Assembly: GCF_000224145.3 (NCBI RefSeq)
Contig: NC_020179.2
Span: 2,009,612 to 2,073,611, forward strand
Origin: Ciona intestinalis
Lineage: Eukaryota > Chordata > Ascidiacea > Phlebobranchia > Cionidae
Reading direction: 5' to 3'
Length of the DNA stretch: 64,000 nucleotides
Shown here: positions 21,895-31,418 of the stretch, one piece after another
How the letters are laid out: the number at the start of each line of letters is the position of its first letter
Position numbering within the stretch: the first letter of the stretch is position 1
Position numbers and translations under genes: made by a program
Notes under the pieces: generated by a model
What the model saw: the letters and a program-made list of their open reading frames with translations, nothing else
Told to the model about the DNA's origin: nothing
The model's database searches: none

Positions 21895-24800
21895 TCAAGT
21901 GTTCTTCGAATGCTGCTTCATATGTCTGTTTAAACTCTTCATGTTCTGTGCATGCGAAGACTGTCATTTAAAACTACATACAAACCTGTTTAGTTTTATA
22001 TGGAAGATGCAATATTTAAGTTAAACTTATGAACTTTTAGAACATTTTATTAGTTAAAACAAAGACATGATTTAGTAGAAAAGTATAGTCTTTAGAAGAG
22101 CTGTCTAAAATGTATGGAAAAGTACCTTGAATGTCTTCTTGCACTGCTGGCAAGTATTGTGTGTATCGGAAACATGGGATTTTAGATGCATTGACAACAC
22201 GCTGTTAGACCTGCAGCTGTATCCACATATCTCGCATACAAAATATCCTCCTTAAAACACACAAATATAAGACAGTACATACCTGGAGAAAACTAAAACA
22301 AAAACACTTTTAACATAATTATTGAAAAAGTTTTACACACCGTTGTGTTTTCGTTTGTGTTTCCAAAGGCCAGCTGGTTGTCGAAAAGTCTTTCCACATA
22401 AATCACATTTGTATCGCCTCTCCTTGCTGTGCGTGATTTGGTGTAGTTTTAATTGTTCAGGCCTGTTGAAGTGGCGCTCACATTCTGTACACTTGAATGG
22501 TTTTTCCTTCACGTGCACTGCGCTGACGTGACGCCTCATATATTCCGCCAAGCGAAATGTAACGCCACAAACTTCACACTGATGTTTCTTCTCCTTGGTT
22601 TTCATGCAGGGATGTTGATCTAGAAGCTCCTGGCTTACAAAGGCAGATTTGCAGCCTATGTTTTTGCACGCATACGTTCTGCAATTTTTTGGGGGGGTTT
22701 GTTAAAGGGGCATACCAACGAAAAATCAAAATTTGTGTATCGATAGATATGCTCAAATGTGATCTAAAGCTACCATCAAAGTTTTAAAATACAAAACAGC
22801 TTTTGAAAAAAATGAGTTTGAAAACCGCAAATTCGACCGCTGAAGTAAAAAAAAATTGGCCGTTGCGCAATGCATGGGATTTCCCATAAGAAAAATTTCA
22901 CTCAACTTTGATCGTTTCTACTTTTTAAAATACTAAAGAAAATTCAAATGTTATTTCTGATTTGGTATAATGGATGCTTCTTCTTCAAAACTATATAAAA
23001 AAAAAGTAAAACATAGACTTTATTATGTTTTAATTTTCGATTGAACATAGCTACATAATATGCTGACTCAGCACTTTTTTTCTTATTAGTAAATTTTTAG
23101 CACTTTTTTTATATTAAAAAGTTCATTATGTCTCACTAGTACCTACTGTATAATTTTTTTTATAAAAAAGTCAGTTTTTCATGTTTAAAATTCGGTTTGA
23201 AAATATGCTGAGTCGGCATAATCTGGTGTGTACCTACGTTCAATCGAAAAAATAAAACATAATGAAGTCTATGTTTTACAATTTTTTTATATATTCTTGA
23301 AGAAGAAGCATTCATTATACCAAACCAAAAATAAAATTTGAATTTTCTTTAGTATTTTAGAAACTAGAAACGATCAAAGTTGAGTGAATTTTTTTCTTAT
23401 GGGAAATCCCATGCATTGTCGAAACAGCCGACTTTTTTTTAGTCCAGCGTTTTTTTTTTCACTCGATTTTTTTAGAAGCCAAATCGTTTTGGCAAACTTT
23501 GATGGTACGTTTAGGTTACATTTGAGCATATCTACCCATATACAAATTTTCATTTTTCGTTGGTATGCCCCTTCAAGGTATAAAATGTTCAAAATGTTAA
23601 ACAACTATGAATGACAGTTATTTTACCCCATGCGACAGTTAATTACATTTGTTAAAACACAGAAATCCTTCTCTATACACTTTAACCCATAAATATAACT
23701 TATGGCCCTTTTTTTAGCAAGATAATATTAAGAGGAATTTACTTATGTTCTTGCAGTATATGTTTCCTACGTCCTTCTGTAGAGATAAATTTCATACTAC
23801 AATGTTTGCACTGGTGTCGAAACCCTGGTTTGTGTATTCGTAAGTGAATTTGTAACTCTCTGTAAATGAAAAGTAAAAATATAAGCTAAATTATTTATAT
23901 AGTCAAGTTGGGTAATAAAAAACAATGGGGTACATGGGACACTTGGGGTAAGATAGGAAAACCCCATACAGGCCTATATATATGTTATGACATTTAGGCA
24001 AATAAATAATAGTAACAGAATATTGTTTTAATTTAAATAATGATTTTATTGATTTTAAAGGTAATTAAGTATCAAAAATTAGTTTATTGAAATTATAAAT
24101 TAATGGTCGCCTCGACCGTGGTAAAGCTATACTTTAGACCAGTGTTTCTCAACCGCTGTTCTGCGTCAACTTTTCTGCAGGTCCGCAAAATATATCACAA
24201 TTTCATATCTCAATTGCAAAATGCAACATGTTGAAGTCTTGTCCATTGGTTAAAAAAATAAAAATCAAACTTTAAACTAATTTAGAACTTTGCCAGTTCC
24301 GTAATTTGCAGCACTGTGACGTAACATAGAGCTCATGGTCTACTTTTGAGACAGAATTACATTTTGGGTTGATTTTTTAAGGTCAACTAGTCCACAAAAC
24401 TTGTTTTAAAATTTTACTGGTCTACCAGTTAAAAAGGTTGAGAATCACTGTTTTAGACTAACCTGTTAAGAGCGTATTCCTTGGGACACACAGGGCATCG
24501 GAATGGTTTGTTTGAATGCATGCGTCGGTCATGAACAACCAAGTCATATTTACGTTTAAATAATTTTCCACAGTGACTGCAACTTAGTAAGCTGAACATT
24601 TAGAGAAATGTATGTTTTAACATTTAACAGGTGTTAATTTTTGTGTAAAACTGCAGTTGTTTAACTTTGCAAGAGACTTTACAGTCTTTTTATAAAAAAA
24701 ACGGAATCGTATAATTTTGCCAAAATCGTAAAAACAGAATCAGATATTTTTTTTAGATTTGCAGTCTGTTTGATATTTATTAGGGCTGGGGCCATCGGTA

Positions 24801-27545
24801 AAACTTATCTATACTGGGTAAGTTTGCACAAATTAAAACTTTAACGGTTAAAGCAATGTTTCATTTAATTTTTAAAATGTTTTGCATATATGTATATATA
24901 ATATTTAAACAAAAATAGACAGAAAAACTTCTAAAATATATATTTCTAAAAGATTTTGATTTACCTTGGTTTTATGCGTTCATTTGTAGCTGAAGTTTGA
25001 GGTATTGATGGTTCTAATTCAAATTCATTGTCCTGGCCATTTTGCAATTCACCTGAAAAAAAATTTTTAATTTCACAACATAAATAAATAAACCTATATA
25101 TATATATATACGTTCATTTGTGTATATATACGTTTATATAAGCCAATGCAAAAATTTTCAATAAAATGTGTAGTGAATATATTCAGTAAAGAAACGACTA
25201 AAACAGATAATTTCTCAAGAATGAGAATGCTTTAAAGGACAAACCAAAAATATTAATATTTGTATACGCATAGAGATGCTCAAATGTGATCTAAAGACAC
25301 CACTAAAGTTTCATAAAACAAAACAGCATTTAAAAAGATCGAGTGAAAAAAACGCTGTAGTAAAATAAACTTTTTTTTTATAAAAAAATGTCACTGAACT
25401 TTGACTGCTTAGTTTCTTAACTACTAAAGAAAATTAAAAATAATTGGATTTGGTATAATACATGCTTCTTCTTTATGAATACGCCTGTATAAAATGTAAA
25501 GTTTATATTTGCAAAGATGAAATATTCATTGTATTAAATTCGTGGATTTTTTATTATTCTTTAGAAGCTTAGGAACTACAAATAGTCAAATTTGAATGCT
25601 AGTTTTTCCCACTGGAAACCCCCATTTTAAATACCTTATTGTTTTTTAATTTTGACCCACACTTTTTTCAGCTGTTTCATTTTGAAAGTTTGTTAGTACT
25701 TTTAGATCACATTTAAGAATTTCTATTCAAACACAAATTTAACATTTTTTTGTATTTATGCCTCTTTAATGTATACAAAACACAACATTTATAATGAAGT
25801 ATTTGAAAAACAAAAGTTCCATAATTAAAAAACACCATAAAAAAATATGAATAATATTACAGAACAGACAGCCACTGTTCATGAAACATCAATCATTATT
25901 GTATGCTGAAACATTTTCAACCCGGAACACACCCAGAAAGGTGAAATGGCCAATCAAAAATCTATAAATAACAAGCTATCCTAAGAATACCTGTTTTGGG
26001 TTGGTGGGTAATGCTATCCAACTTGTCATTAGGAGGTAATATATTGATATGATGTGTTCCTTTGTTCAATCTGTTGGAATGAAGAATTTAAACTGACTTA
26101 TAAGCAATACTATAACGCAATGGCGCAGCCAGGAGGGTTAAGGTGGTCGCGACCCCCCCCCCTTTTAAACCAAAAAATAAAAAATAATTAAAAAAAATTT
26201 TTTTTTTGATTAAACCCCCCCCCCCCCCTTTTTTTTTCTGGCTGCGCCACTTATGGTCCATAAGCATCATTTAAGAATTATTGGTTACCCCAAATGTGTC
26301 ACATAGGTTACTACATCATAGCACTACACATGAAAAATTCCATTGGGCAAATAAAGGAAAATAGATTGAACATGCTAGGAAATCAGTTTCTCAGACCCTA
26401 TTCATAGCAGTAGACAGTAGCCATAATGGAAAACATTTCCTAATATTTACCCTGCATGCCTGACTTGTAAGTTACACAAGGACTTAATAGTTTTAAGTGT
26501 AGATGAATGCCATTCAATCCATTCCTCTTTTTTCATTTGTTTCTCCAAGTGACTTGAACATATACATTCTAAAGTTGGCATCTGTATTAAAAATGTTATG
26601 TATTTTATATTGACTGTATACCATATATACCAATGCATTGGTTTTTAATTTCAAAGATAAAAATACCTTTAAATAAGCAGCAAGTGTATATACTCTCTTT
26701 ACACTATCTAAGTTATTTGGCAGCGTGTTCAAATATAAAACATCCAGCCATAAATCAATGTCTTGCTCATTGAAGTGGTCGGGCATAATGACAGTAGGAA
26801 TAACTCTGCAAATTCAATTTAGTTTGTATTTGATTTAATTGCAATGGTCTAGTTGGTTACAAACAATACAGAGTATTAAAATCACAGCTTAATGCAGCTA
26901 TGATTATGGGTATGTACTTGGGCAATACACCATCACTACTCCCACCAAATTTACTTAAGAGTTGTCCAATTTGTCAGCTAAAATTAGAAACAAAACACAG
27001 AGACCCGCAAAGTGGTTTTAACTACCACGCCATACATTCACTCCTTTAAATAAGGAATTTATTTTCTATATACTCCATAAGAGCAATTCCACATAACCAA
27101 ACTTTTTAGCATAATATTGGACTGTATATGCTATTTTAATGACAATGATAAGCTATTATTTTGTCTCTTTAATTACGGTAGAAAAGATTTTAAAAAACGA
27201 AAAGACAGAATATAGCAACAAAACAACAGTTGTTTAAACACGCTTACAGTTAAAAACATATTTACATTTATTTAAAAGAAACTAGCAGACAAACAAGCCA
27301 ATTATGTTGGATTATTATTATGTAAAACTTCTAATAAAAACAAAAGTGTGTGTAGACTGCAATTCTGCATACAGTCTATTTTATGATGGACAATTTCCCA
27401 TTATACCCTTTATTTACCTATCTAGTGATTGCGCAGCTTGAAACAAGAGGTGAAGGGAAGTACATGAAGCAGCTAAAATACATTGATGACATTTCCAATC
27501 ATGGCTGCCAACAGTAATGACAACATTGGTGTAATCTCCATTTTT
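21895..27545 (-). CDS. BTB-domain protein with C2H2 zinc fingers (ZBTB type), first exon not found
   Basis: Likely nuclear transcription factor; the BTB domain mediates dimerisation and corepressor contact. Ten exons joined: 27418-27545, 26667-26805, 26451-26581, 25991-26070, 24965-25052, 24463-24591, 23743-23859, 22341-22678, 22126-22250, 21895-21960; 447 codons in one open frame. The start codon exon is missing: the first exon found begins at the acceptor TATAG and opens directly into the BTB fold (NVVITVGSHDWKCHQCILAA). The second and third exons complete it (DLWLDVLYLNTLPNNLDSV). Nine fingers follow, including CSHCGKLFKRKYDLVVHD, CPVCPKEYALNRELQIHLRI, CEVCGVTFRLAEYMRRH, CTECERHFNRPEQLKLH and CDLCGKTFRQPAGLWKHK. 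Finger 4 is atypical (C-x4-C, ending His-Pro-Cys). The last finger is split by an intron. Orthology to a named ZBTB was not decided. Confidence 0.88.
22706..23572. mobile_element. Fold-back MITE, TTAA-flanked, 867 bp
   Basis: A near-complete palindrome. The left end AGGGGCATACCAACGAAAAA is the reverse complement of the right end TTTTTCGTTGGTATGCCCCT. Inner arms also pair (ATGCTTCTTCTTCAAAA with its partner near 23300; GATTGAACATAGC with GTTCAATC near 23230). The flanks are TTAA on the left and TCAA on the right, fitting a piggyBac-type TTAA target with one change. No coding capacity. In the zinc-finger gene, about 28 bp from the acceptor of the exon ending at 22678. Confidence 0.88.
24140..24450. 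mobile_element. hAT-type MITE with 8-bp target duplication
   Basis: The 311-bp element starts CAGTGTTTCTCAACC and ends GGTTGAGAATCACTG, imperfect inverted termini typical of hAT elements. CTTTAGAC (24132-24139) and TTTTAGAC (24451-24458) are the flanking 8-bp duplication, 7 of 8 matching. It sits in an intron of the zinc-finger gene and its right-hand duplication overlaps bases +5 to +12 after the splice donor at 24462. Confidence 0.92.
25236..25765. mobile_element. Fold-back MITE, TTAA-flanked, 530 bp
   Basis: Same family as 22706-23572, more diverged. The left end is AGGACAAACC, the right end ATTTATGCCTCT, and TTAA lies directly outside both ends (25232-25235 and 25766-25769). Inner arms share GATGCTCAAATGTGATCTAA with the 867-bp copy. 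In a zinc-finger gene intron. Confidence 0.85.
26119..26253. mobile_element. Short palindromic element with GGCGCAGCCAG termini
   Basis: TGGCGCAGCCAG on the left and CTGGCTGCGCCA on the right are perfect 12-bp inverted ends around a core of homopolymer tracts (C9, A and T runs, C15). The class is uncertain; hAT-like MITEs often have such termini. The length of the C and T runs may not be accurate in the assembly. Confidence 0.7.
26890..26985 (+). repeat. SINE fragment, strongly diverged
   Basis: TACTTGGGCAATACACCATC and AGAGTTGTCCAATTTGTCAG recall the SINE body; nothing else is preserved. In the first intron seen for the zinc-finger gene. Confidence 0.45.
27150..27355 (+). repeat. Short interspersed repeat, ATT-tail family
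   Basis: Contains TTTTGTCTCTTTAATTACGG, AACGAAAAGACAGAATATAG and AAACAACAGTTGTTTAAACA. The GTGGTCGCTACACC block has been lost. Confidence 0.8.
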
Positions 27546-28933
27546 CTATAAAACATAGTAGTGTTTGATCAATGGTTGGTACACAACTAGTGTTTCAGCT
27601 TTTGAATCTTCTGTTCATTAATTTTAAGCCTTAATAGGCTATCTGACATTGTATGTTTAACAAACAAACATTGAATGAATGAATACAATTTATTTCGTCT
27701 CTTCGGTCACGATAACGAAGAACAAGAGAGTTGACAAAAGCGAAAAGACAGGTAGTAACGGTAAAACAACAGTTGTTAAAACTTGCTTATTGATAAAAAG
27801 TTTTTTTGATTTTTTACTCACTCTAAACTTATTGAAAGCCACCCTGGACACAATGTTCAAAGAATGCAAAGATAAACTACCTGAAACAAAAAACTCTGTT
27901 AAAACGAATGTGTGGTGCATAAGGGCGATCTGGGGCAGCATTTTCGGCTACTGACTAAACTAGTCGCTGCCTAAATCGATCGATTAACTTCTGTACTAAT
28001 TAATGCACAGAAATTTAGTCAGCTAACTAAAAAACGCAGTAACCAAAACCGCGACCGACCAACTTTGGTTGGTAGCCGGGAATACTATTTCATGGCCATT
28101 CTGCCAAATTTTGTATGAAGTTATAAATTATAACATATATGATTAAAAACGTTTATAGTCTTCGTTTAAAGGTTTACAAAATTTTTTTCTTCATACCTGG
28201 ATTCATATTTTCCATCAGTTTTACATTTCATCAGTAAGGATTACAAAAAAGAATAATCTATCCAATTATAAACCACCTAACCACACTACTGCCATCTATT
28301 AAAAGTTATAAAAATAATTTCAAAATTCAAACTATATTATTCAGTAATTATATTCTATATGAATGTTGTGCTAGTTATTTCCCATTACAAGTGTACATAA
28401 AAAAATTGAAATCAGTTAAAAAATTCTGTACCAACAGTGTAATAATTTTTATTTTGTAGCAATATAGAAATATAACTAAGTCTATAATATATGAATTATT
28501 ATTGAATTTTGAACATGAAAAATGTAAAGTTTAAACAGATTAGGACGAACTATATAAAAAACAAGAATTTTTAGGTTTATAAACACACAGCACAAACCAG
28601 AGTTATTTAAAACCTTGCCCTTTTTTAGTTATAGTATGGGTATGGCTAAGGTAAAATATACAGTTGCTTTATTTATGTATAAAAGTTAACATATGATAAT
28701 GATAATAGAGTGATACAGTGGAACAAAAGGGCATTTGCAATGGAATGTATTATAGGACATAGGGATAGAAGTTTTATTGTAAAAGTGACAATAGGGAAAG
28801 TTGCTAGGGTGCTTTAAGGTTTGGTTTATGATACATTAAACAGTTGAGGAACACAAAGTTGCGACATTACAGAATATCAAATGGATTCAAATTTTAAAAT
28901 AAACTTTATATATATTATTTCACAGAGTAAATT
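27546..28933. other. Upstream of the zinc-finger gene; 3' flank of the ZC2HC1 gene
   Basis: Should contain the missing first exon and promoter of the BTB zinc-finger gene. An ATT-tail repeat relative occupies about 27680-27805 (CGTCTCTTCGGTCACGATAA). 28081-28933 is very AT-rich, with nothing recognised; its right end is presumably the 3' UTR of the ZC2HC1-type gene. Confidence 0.5.
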
Positions 28934-30100
28934 TTAGTTAAGTACAATTCTCTTAAGACCACATTCACAGCAGAATTTGGCATTGGAAATGGGGTATCTG
29001 GAACCGCATTCATGACAAAATTTCGACCCTGGAGAAGGCAGGCGGTAGTTGGAGTCTGTAAACTCTGGAGAGTACGTCTCACTGAAGTCATATGCGCCAT
29101 TCTTTCGGAATACGAAGTCCCGCCTTTCGTGATTTGACAATGGAGAGTTTCCTTTCAAAGAACGTTTACTGCCACTGGACGGACTGGGAGAGACTTCATT
29201 ACTTTTGTACGCACCAATTCCAAATAAATCATGTTGGTCCGATACACCATCAACGCCAAGCTGTCTTAACTTGTCATTCCTTGTGCTGATTTTACGAATT
29301 GTGTTTTTCTTCTCTTCAAGAACTCCTCTCTGGCGCTGGAACCTTTCCTTTTCAGTGTTGTTAGATGTGTACGCTTTTAATCCTGTACGTGTACGCACCT
29401 CAGATGAGTATGCAGGTACTTCTATGTCTGCATTCCATTCAGGATTGGACCGCTTTGGGGAAATGCCATTTCTTTCAGCATTAGACCCCACCCTCAGTGT
29501 TGCGCTGTTAAACTTTTCATTTTTACCTCTTCCATTAGTTGCATACCTAGAGGTTGCAGAATTACCAGGTGATCTGGAATCACTGCGCCCAGATGATGGT
29601 TTTAATGAAGGCGGCTTATAATTTTGTCTTGCCATTGCTCTAGCTGCTGCCTGAGCAGAAAGACTGTCTTTTTTTATAGATGTTGTCTCTTTTTTAAGGC
29701 CAATCCTTTTATGTTGTTCAGCACAAAATGGGATATGCCTCTGTGCTGCCTCATTGTTAAACTTTCTCAAGCAGTGAGGGCATTGGTTGTAATTGGATTG
29801 TGCTGATCTGGCTGGTGCCTTTTTCTGAGGTGGGTTTCGAACAGCTCTATCTCCTGCGCTTTTTAGTGTCCCAACTGTCGATTTTTTCTGTGGCTTTGTT
29901 ATCGGTGCTTTGTTCTTCTTTGGAACTGGTATATTGTTTGTATCACCAGCTGTGAAAACCCTTTGGTTGCTTGAATCAAATACAGGACGTGGTTTTGAGG
30001 TTTTGGCACAGATTTTTGCATGGCGGTCCAGACTCTCAGGGTTAAATTTCCTCCCACAGTAACTACAAGGAACCCTGTTATCGGCTTCTTCAAACTCCAT
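28934..30100 (-). CDS. ZC2HC1-type (FAM164) C2HC zinc-finger protein, single exon
   Basis: Function poorly known. One uninterrupted frame of 388 aa starting MEFEEADNRVPCSYCGRKF. Two C2HC fingers: CSYCGRKFNPESLDRHAKIC (about residues 12-31) and CPHCLRKFNNEAAQRHIPFC (about 105-124), the diagnostic pair of the family. A long basic, Ser/Arg/Lys-rich, probably disordered middle follows. The C-terminus has two CxxC pairs (KFCHECGSRYPISNAKFCCE), as in ZC2HC1A. Human ZC2HC1A is about 325 aa and has several introns; this copy has none in the coding part. On the minus strand an acceptor-like TTTTACAG ends about 40 bp before the ATG, suggesting a spliced leader in the 5' UTR. Confidence 0.9.
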   Translation of the reverse strand: MEFEEADNRVPCSYCGRKFNPESLDRHAKICAKTSKPRPVFDSSNQRVFTAGDTNNIPVPKKNKAPITKPQKKSTVGTLKSAGDRAVRNPPQKKAPARSAQSNYNQCPHCLRKFNNEAAQRHIPFCAEQHKRIGLKKETTSIKKDSLSAQAAARAMARQNYKPPSLKPSSGRSDSRSPGNSATSRYATNGRGKNEKFNSATLRVGSNAERNGISPKRSNPEWNADIEVPAYSSEVRTRTGLKAYTSNNTEKERFQRQRGVLEEKKNTIRKISTRNDKLRQLGVDGVSDQHDLFGIGAYKSNEVSPSPSSGSKRSLKGNSPLSNHERRDFVFRKNGAYDFSETYSPEFTDSNYRLPSPGSKFCHECGSRYPISNAKFCCECGLKRIVLN

Positions 30101-31418
30101 GGTTTGATGATTACAACAATGTGTTGGAACTTAAGTAATAGCTGTAAAACAATAAAGTAATAATATTGGCGAAGCATGATTTTTAGAGAAGCAATGCCCT
30201 TACTTCGAACAGCTGCCTAACGTCGGATAGTTACGTTCACGGAAAATACAAATCCATTGTATTAATTTTGAGAATTTTTCCAACAGGTGGGGTATAGGTC
30301 ATTTAGATTATCTTTTAAACAAGCTTTTATTTAAAATACTTAAGTTTTACCTTATTTTTCGTGAATACATTATATTTTGACCTCCATTTTTATTGATTAC
30401 TATCAATTACAAATGTTGCAAATAAAACATTAATTTATAGTCTGGTGTCCCGATTAGTTACAAAGTCATCAATTTGGGTGGAAAATACACAAAACAACAT
30501 AATTAATACAATAATGTTAGTGGAGGAGTAGTTAGCAAATAAGGTGGGGGGGAAGACTCTTCACTAGCATCAAAAACCGTCCTACGTTAGGGCAGTATAG
30601 ACGATATATGTATATATATTATAACTTAATGTTTTTTTCGAAAATCCCAACGATAAGTAAAGATTTTTACCGTACTGAAAGATACTAGAAACGATGTCGT
30701 TAAACCACTATGGACAACATAGGCAAAACGTTTTCGTTTAAAAAGCGTCCTCGGTACACTACAATGCCTCCAGGCTAATCAACAACTTCCCAAACCTAAT
30801 TAGTCCGGCAACATAACTTTGGCGACTTCTTTAAAAATGTTAAGAATTGTTTCAGGAATTCGTTTCTTGTTGCCAAAACAGACGCCATAAAAATAGCATA
30901 AAGCGCCATAACTCGGGGGTCATATTTTTTTAAACAGTTATTTCTTTTTTATTTATTTGATATTTAGTACTCGATATTCGATAATATTTATTACTTTATT
31001 ATCACAAAACTGGCACAATTGCATTCGTTACGACTAAACATTACCTTTTCTAATTTGTTTTCTTTTTTAAAATGTATTTTAAAAACGACTGTACAAAATA
31101 CATCTTTACAAACAAAATACGACACACTCGAAGTAGAAAAAAAAACAAGATGTATTCTAATGTGGAATGGTAACTATTTTAGCACTTGAGAAATGTTTTT
31201 ACCTTTAGCACCAACTAAGGATTGCATTCTGGTACAGAAATGTGTCAACAAAGAACTGAAAAGGTATACACGAGTTTAGGCAGATCTACATGTGGTGTTC
31301 TCGCATTGGTTAACTGAGGTGTCTGTTAAGAAAATCAAAACGCAGCTATATTTGAAAACAAAGAACTGAAATTGTAGTACCCAAAAGAACGAGAAATTGA
31401 AAATATTTTCACGATTTC
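30101..31418. other. Intergenic, ZC2HC1 promoter and BMP receptor 3' flank
   Basis: No gene recognised. About 30530-30600 carries a piece of the element described at 55678 (TTAGCAAATAAGGTGGGGGG next to TCTTCACTAGCATC). The right end is probably the BMP receptor 3' UTR. Confidence 0.5.

Noticed and set aside
28196-28230. First exon of the BTB zinc-finger gene (ATGAAATGTAAAACTGATGG, minus strand, with a GTATGA donor)
   Set aside because: The donor phase does not fit the acceptor at 27545, so joining it would put the BTB exon out of frame.
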